This document shows positions 60,469-64,000 of a stretch of 64,000 bases of DNA, one piece after another (positions within the stretch are counted from its first letter, which is position 1; every line of letters begins with the position of its first letter). Where the stretch lies: contig NZ_JACDTZ010000001.1 in assembly GCF_013978595.1 (NCBI RefSeq), forward strand, positions 620,001 to 684,000, in the 5' to 3' direction. The stretch comes from Corynebacterium haematomassiliense. Its GTDB lineage: Bacteria; Actinomycetota; Actinomycetes; Mycobacteriales; Mycobacteriaceae. Under the pieces are notes generated by a model. It did no database searches. It worked only from the letters and a program-made list of their open reading frames with translations, and was not told the DNA's origin. A program made the translations under genes and the position numbers.

Positions 60469-61413
60469 CTACCTCCTCCGTTTGGGATGCTCGCGCGACC
60501 GCCGCTCCAGCTCCCTGCGACGGCTCGGCTGCGGCCTGTCTGAGGGCCATAACGGCTGCAGCATATGCCAGTCCGTCGGATGGGCGGCGATGTTTTCTGC
60601 AAACTGGTCGGCCACCCGCTGCGCCGTGTCCTCGAGCGTTGCCGCCTCCACCGGGGCGGAGATACTGAAGCCCCAGCCGGGATTGCGCCACGTGCCCGTG
60701 AACCAGGAGTGGGCCACAAGCAGCGTCGCGCCGGTGTCCCGCGCTAGCTTGGCCGGGCCCGCCGGAAAAGTCGTTTCCTCGCCGAAGAACGTCACCGGCA
60801 CCCCGTGGCGCGAGAAGTCCCGCTCCCCCAGCAGGCACACGATCCCGCCGTCTAACAGCACTTCCTTCAGCCGCTCGAACGGGGGCTGCTCGCCCCCTGT
60901 CAGCGGCACCACCTCGAAGCCGAGCGACTCCCGGAACTTAACGAAGGCGTCAAACAGCGCTTCGGGCTCGAGCCGTTCGGCGACGGTGGTGAACCCTCCA
61001 TAGTTTTCAGCCAGCCACGTTCCCGCCATGTCCCAGTTGCCGGTGTGCGGCAGCGTGAGCACGACGCCTTTGACGCGCGCCACGGCGGCGTCGAGGTGTT
61101 CGCGGCCGACCACCCCGGCAGAAAGCGCAGCGTTCAACCCCGGGTCGCCCACCATTCGCGGCAGGCGGAAGGCCTCCAGCCAGTAGCGCGCGTAGGAGCG
61201 CGTAGCGTCGCGCACCAACTCCCGCGTGACGTTTTCCGGCCCCACCACGCGGGTGAGGTTGCGCCGCAGCATCTCCATGCCCGCGCCGTCGCCAGAGGCC
61301 CGGTCAGCGGCCCACTGCGCGGCCCGCGCGGTCAGTCGCTGCGGAAGCGCGCCGACGATTATCCAGCCGGCGATGTAGCCCGCGGCGACAATTCGCTCCC
61401 GCACGGAAGCCAT
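60469..61413 (-). CDS. Phosphatidylinositol mannoside acyltransferase (LpxL/HtrB family)
   Basis: 314 aa peripheral membrane acyltransferase, the PatA-type enzyme that acylates the mannose of PIM. HX4D motif in TLPHTGNWDMAGTWLAENYG (His about 122, Asp about 127) and the acyl-acceptor block GIVCLLGERDFSRHGVPVTF. A basic C-terminal tail (about 290-314). ATG directly follows the pgsA stop (TAAATG). Placed between pgsA and pimA exactly as in Mycobacterium. Confidence 0.93.
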   Translation of the reverse strand: MASVRERIVAAGYIAGWIIVGALPQRLTARAAQWAADRASGDGAGMEMLRRNLTRVVGPENVTRELVRDATRSYARYWLEAFRLPRMVGDPGLNAALSAGVVGREHLDAAVARVKGVVLTLPHTGNWDMAGTWLAENYGGFTTVAERLEPEALFDAFVKFRESLGFEVVPLTGGEQPPFERLKEVLLDGGIVCLLGERDFSRHGVPVTFFGEETTFPAGPAKLARDTGATLLVAHSWFTGTWRNPGWGFSISAPVEAATLEDTAQRVADQFAENIAAHPTDWHMLQPLWPSDRPQPSRRRELERRSREHPKRRR

Positions 61414-62049
61414 TTACGCTCCCGCCGGCGGCGCAATCTTCGCGTCCGCTCCCCTGTCGCGCCCGGCGAACATCAGGCGCTGGACCACAGTGATCACGGA
61501 CCCGATCAGCAGGATCCACAGCGAAACCACCACGGCGTTTGGCACGCCGAAGCCTTCTAGCGCGATGCCGCCGAGGCCCAGGATCAACCGTTCAGGGCGT
61601 TCGATCAGGCCGCCGACGATCTTCAACCCGCCGGCCTCGCCGCGCGCCTTGATGTAGCTGATCGTCTGCGAGAGCACGATGACCGCCAGGCACACCGCCA
61701 CGTTGACGGGCGCGGCGTCCGCGACGTAGATCAGCCACATCGCGATCGCGCCGAACAGCGCGCCGTCGGTAAGCCTGTCGCAGCTCGCGTCTAGCGTCGC
61801 GCCGAATGCGGTGCCCCCGCCGCGCAGTCTGGCCATCGTGCCGTCGACCATGTCGAAGGCGGCGAAGAGCAGGCTGAGCACCGCCGCCCACACCAGGTGG
61901 CCGGTGGGGATGAGCACCATCGCTGTCAGCATGGTCAGCACGGTGCCCGCAACAGTTGTTGCGTTCGGCGTCAGTCCGATCTTCAGCAGCCCCTTCGCCA
62001 CCGGCTCAACCACCACAGTGGCGGGTTTGCGTCCATGCACGCTAAGCAT
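61414..62049 (-). CDS. pgsA: Phosphatidylinositol phosphate synthase (CDP-alcohol phosphotransferase)
   Basis: Joins CDP-diacylglycerol with inositol phosphate, giving the lipid used by PimA after dephosphorylation. 211 aa, six membrane helices. The family motif DGTMARLRGGGTAFGATLDA, continuing SCD, is complete (four Asp; about 69-92). Substrate is inferred from the PIM context; sequence alone would also allow phosphatidylglycerophosphate synthase. ATG 62049 overlaps the HIT gene by 8 bases; upstream in-frame codons lie inside that gene. Confidence 0.92.
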   Translation of the reverse strand: MLSVHGRKPATVVVEPVAKGLLKIGLTPNATTVAGTVLTMLTAMVLIPTGHLVWAAVLSLLFAAFDMVDGTMARLRGGGTAFGATLDASCDRLTDGALFGAIAMWLIYVADAAPVNVAVCLAVIVLSQTISYIKARGEAGGLKIVGGLIERPERLILGLGGIALEGFGVPNAVVVSLWILLIGSVITVVQRLMFAGRDRGADAKIAPPAGA

Positions 62050-62650
62050 CGCGTTCACCTGCTTCCATCTCGTGGACTTCGCGCCAGCCTTCGGCAAGCA
62101 GCGCCCGTGTTTCCCGCAGCAGTTGCGGCAGCACCTTGGTGCCGCCGATGACGGTCATGAAGTTCGCGTCGCCCGCCCAGCGCGGCACCACGTGCAGGTG
62201 CAGGTGGTCGCCCACCGACCCGCCCGAGGCCTTGCCCAGGTTGAGCCCGACGTTGATCGCCTCCGGCTTAGACACTCGCTTGAGTGTTTTCACCGCATGC
62301 TTCGCAAACGCCATCAGCTCGGCTGTCTCCGCGTCGGTGAGTTCTTCCAGCTCAGCGACCTTGCGGTACGGCACCACCATCAGGTGCCCGGCGTTGTACG
62401 GGTACAGGTTGCACACCGCGTACACCGTCTCCCCGCGCGCGACGATCAGGCCGTCCTCGTCGCTCATCTCCGGGATGTCGAGGAAGGGATCGCCTGTGCT
62501 TCTCGACGATCCTTCGGCCTCCCCCGTCTCCTCCCCCGCCGGCATCTGGGTGATGTAGCTGGAGCGGTACGGTGCCCACAGACGGGCAAGTCGGTCCGGG
62601 TCGCCCACGCCGGTATCGACGTAGGTCTCCCCGTTAGTTGCCGGCTGCAA
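62042..62650 (-). CDS. HIT-family nucleotide hydrolase
   Basis: 202 aa. HIT triad [12 protein letters not shown] (His-x-His-x-His-x-x, about 150-160) and Asn in the [20 protein letters not shown] segment. Resembles the actinobacterial AP4A phosphorylase/hydrolase encoded beside pgsA; substrate unproven. TTG start at 62650 is supported by GAGGAC 4 nt upstream and overlap with the thrS end (17 bases); no ATG lies nearby, and a GTG 13-18 codons in is the alternative. Confidence 0.9.
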   Translation of the reverse strand: MQPATNGETYVDTGVGDPDRLARLWAPYRSSYITQMPAGEETGEAEGSSRSTGDPFLDIPEMSDEDGLIVARGETVYAVCNLYPYNAGHLMVVPYRKVAELEELTDAETAELMAFAKHAVKTLKRVSKPEAINVGLNLGKASGGSVGDHLHLHVVPRWAGDANFMTVIGGTKVLPQLLRETRALLAEGWREVHEMEAGERDA

Positions 62651-64000
62651 CGGTGTCCTCGCTCGGTTGGTCGTTGCGCTTGGCGGTGATCCAGTCCGTG
62701 ATCAGCTCGACCGCGCGATCGACCGGCACGCCGTTGATCTGGCTGCCGTCGAGGAAGCGGAAGCTCACCGCGTTCGCCTCCACGTCGCGCTCGCCGGCGA
62801 GGAGCATGAACGGCACCTTGGAGGTGGTGTGGGTGCGGATCTTCTTCTGCATGCGGTCGTCCGAGTGGTCCACCTCGGCGCGGATGCCGCGCTCGCGCAG
62901 AGCACCGATGACACCGTCGAGGTGGTCCGCAAACGCGTCGGCCACCGGAATGCCCACCACCTGGTGCGGCGCCAGCCAGGCCGGGAAAGCGCCGGCGTAG
63001 TGCTCGAGCAGCACGCCGAAGAATCGCTCGATGGAGCCGAAGAGTGCGCGGTGGATCATCACCGGGCGCTTCTTCGAGCCGTCCGAGGCGGTGTACGTCA
63101 GGTCGAAGCGCTCGGGCAGGTTGAAGTCCAGCTGCACCGTGGACATCTGCCAGGTGCGGCCGATGGCGTCGCGCGCCTGCACGGAAATCTTCGGGCCGTA
63201 GAACGCGGCGCCCGCCGGGTCCGGAACGAGCTCCAGGCCGGACTTCTTCGCCACGGATTCCAGGATGCTGGTGGAGCGCTCCCAGATCTCGTCGTCGCCG
63301 ATGTACTTGTTCGGGTCCTTGGTGGAAAGCTCCAGGTAGAAGTCGTCCAGTCCGTAGTCCTGCAGCAGGGAGATGATGAACTCCAGCACGCTGGTCAGCT
63401 CTTCTTCGAGCTGCTCCTCGGTGCAGTAAATGTGGGCGTCGTCCTGCGTGAAGCCGCGGGCGCGGGTCAGGCCGTGGACCACACCGGACTTCTCGTAGCG
63501 GTAGACGGTGCCGAACTCGAACAGGCGCAGCGGCAGCTCGCGGTAAGAACGCCCGCGCGAGTCGAAGATGAGGTTGTGCATCGGGCAGTTCATCGGCTTG
63601 GTGTAGTAGTCCACCGGCTGCTTGGTCACGTTGCCGTCTTCGTCGACCTCGCCATCGAGCTTCATCGGCGGGAACATGCCGTCGGCGTACCAGTCCAGGT
63701 GGCCCGACTTCTTAAACAGGTCGCCCTTGGTCACGTGGGGGGTGTTGACAAAGGAGTAGCCGGCGGCGACGTGGCGCTCGCGCGAGTGCTGCTCCATGGT
63801 CATGCGCACGATGCCGCCGTCCGGGTGGAACACCGGCAGGCCGGAACCGACCTCGTCCGGGAAGGAGAACAGGTCCAGCTCGTTGCCCAGGCGGCGGTGG
63901 TCGCGCTTTTCCGCCTCCTCGAGCATGGTCATGTACTCTTCGAGCTTTTCCTTGGACTCCCAAGCGGTGCCGTAGACGCGCTGCAGGCCGGCGTTGTTCT
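62634..64000 (-). CDS. thrS: Threonyl-tRNA synthetase, C-terminal 455 residues (runs off window)
   Basis: Charges tRNA-Thr. The visible part covers the end of the editing domain linker ([18 protein letters not shown]), the class II core ([34 protein letters not shown] with a zinc-ligand Cys; [38 protein letters not shown]) and the anticodon-binding domain. The N-terminal TGS and editing domains lie beyond the window edge; an apparent ATG at 63932 is internal. First gene of the thrS-HIT-pgsA-acyltransferase-pimA cluster. Confidence 0.97.
   Translation of the reverse strand, partial: NNAGLQRVYGTAWESKEKLEEYMTMLEEAEKRDHRRLGNELDLFSFPDEVGSGLPVFHPDGGIVRMTMEQHSRERHVAAGYSFVNTPHVTKGDLFKKSGHLDWYADGMFPPMKLDGEVDEDGNVTKQPVDYYTKPMNCPMHNLIFDSRGRSYRELPLRLFEFGTVYRYEKSGVVHGLTRARGFTQDDAHIYCTEEQLEEELTSVLEFIISLLQDYGLDDFYLELSTKDPNKYIGDDEIWERSTSILESVAKKSGLELVPDPAGAAFYGPKISVQARDAIGRTWQMSTVQLDFNLPERFDLTYTASDGSKKRPVMIHRALFGSIERFFGVLLEHYAGAFPAWLAPHQVVGIPVADAFADHLDGVIGALRERGIRAEVDHSDDRMQKKIRTHTTSKVPFMLLAGERDVEANAVSFRFLDGSQINGVPVDRAVELITDWITAKRNDQPSEDTVAAGN

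Overview
The window is a GC-rich, almost fully coding stretch of a Corynebacterium-type actinobacterial chromosome. The genus call rests on gene order and content: the run rpe-rsmB-fmt-def-priA ... metK-coaBC-rpoZ-gmk-mihF-pyr operon, then nusB-efp-pepQ-aroQ-aroB-aroK-aroC-aroE-mltG-ruvX-alaS-rarA-aspS, hisS, rel-apt-secF-secD, ruvBAC-yebC, and the pimA-acyltransferase-pgsA-HIT-thrS cluster. All of this is conserved in Corynebacterium and Mycobacterium. Supporting traits are an actinobacterial integration host factor, a helicase-degenerate PriA, a PGKGP-type EF-P and an McbR-type operator at metK. The species cannot be read from the sequence. Most genes are on the minus strand. I found no rRNA, tRNA, CRISPR array, insertion sequence or prophage, and no gene-free gap above about 230 bases.

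Layout: 1-5.1 kb carries rpe (partial), rsmB, fmt, def and priA (minus). 5.2-7.5 kb carries a secreted polysaccharide deacetylase and two unassigned membrane proteins (plus). 7.5-11.4 kb carries metK, coaBC, rpoZ, gmk and mihF. 11.6-19.1 kb is the pyrimidine operon pyrR-pyrB-pyrC-carA-carB-pyrF. 19.2-21.5 kb holds a two-domain epimerase and two YbjN-like genes (plus). 21.5-31.1 kb is ppk2, then nusB, efp, pepQ and the shikimate genes with a prepilin peptidase, mltG and ruvX. 31.3-38.5 kb is alaS, rarA, an APH-fold kinase and aspS. 38.6-41.8 kb is a zinc peptidase, a HEPN-like/CBS protein and sdaA (plus). 41.8-43.8 kb is hisS and an MBL hydrolase. 43.9-45.3 kb is a membrane cyclophilin and a small secreted protein (plus). 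45.5-64 kb is a 5'-nucleotidase, rel, apt, a lipoprotein, secF, secD, ruvB, ruvA, ruvC, yebC, a LemA-like protein, pimA, a PIM acyltransferase, pgsA, a HIT protein and thrS (partial).

The main anomaly is carA. It encodes only the 156-residue N-terminal domain of the carbamoyl-phosphate synthase small subunit. The whole glutaminase domain is missing, while carB is intact and directly downstream with its own ribosome binding site. The retained domain is also diverged at family signatures. This suggests a long-standing glutaminase-free, ammonia-using or partner-dependent synthase rather than a fresh deletion.

Other points worth attention: a metK promoter whose 17-bp spacer contains a perfect McbR operator; a PyrR-binding-loop match beside the pyrR ribosome binding site; nine starts with a -10 hexamer exactly 7-8 nt upstream (leaderless transcripts); a long near-perfect hairpin between nusB and ppk2; no yajC at its usual place before secD; and a HEPN-like RNase motif fused to CBS domains.
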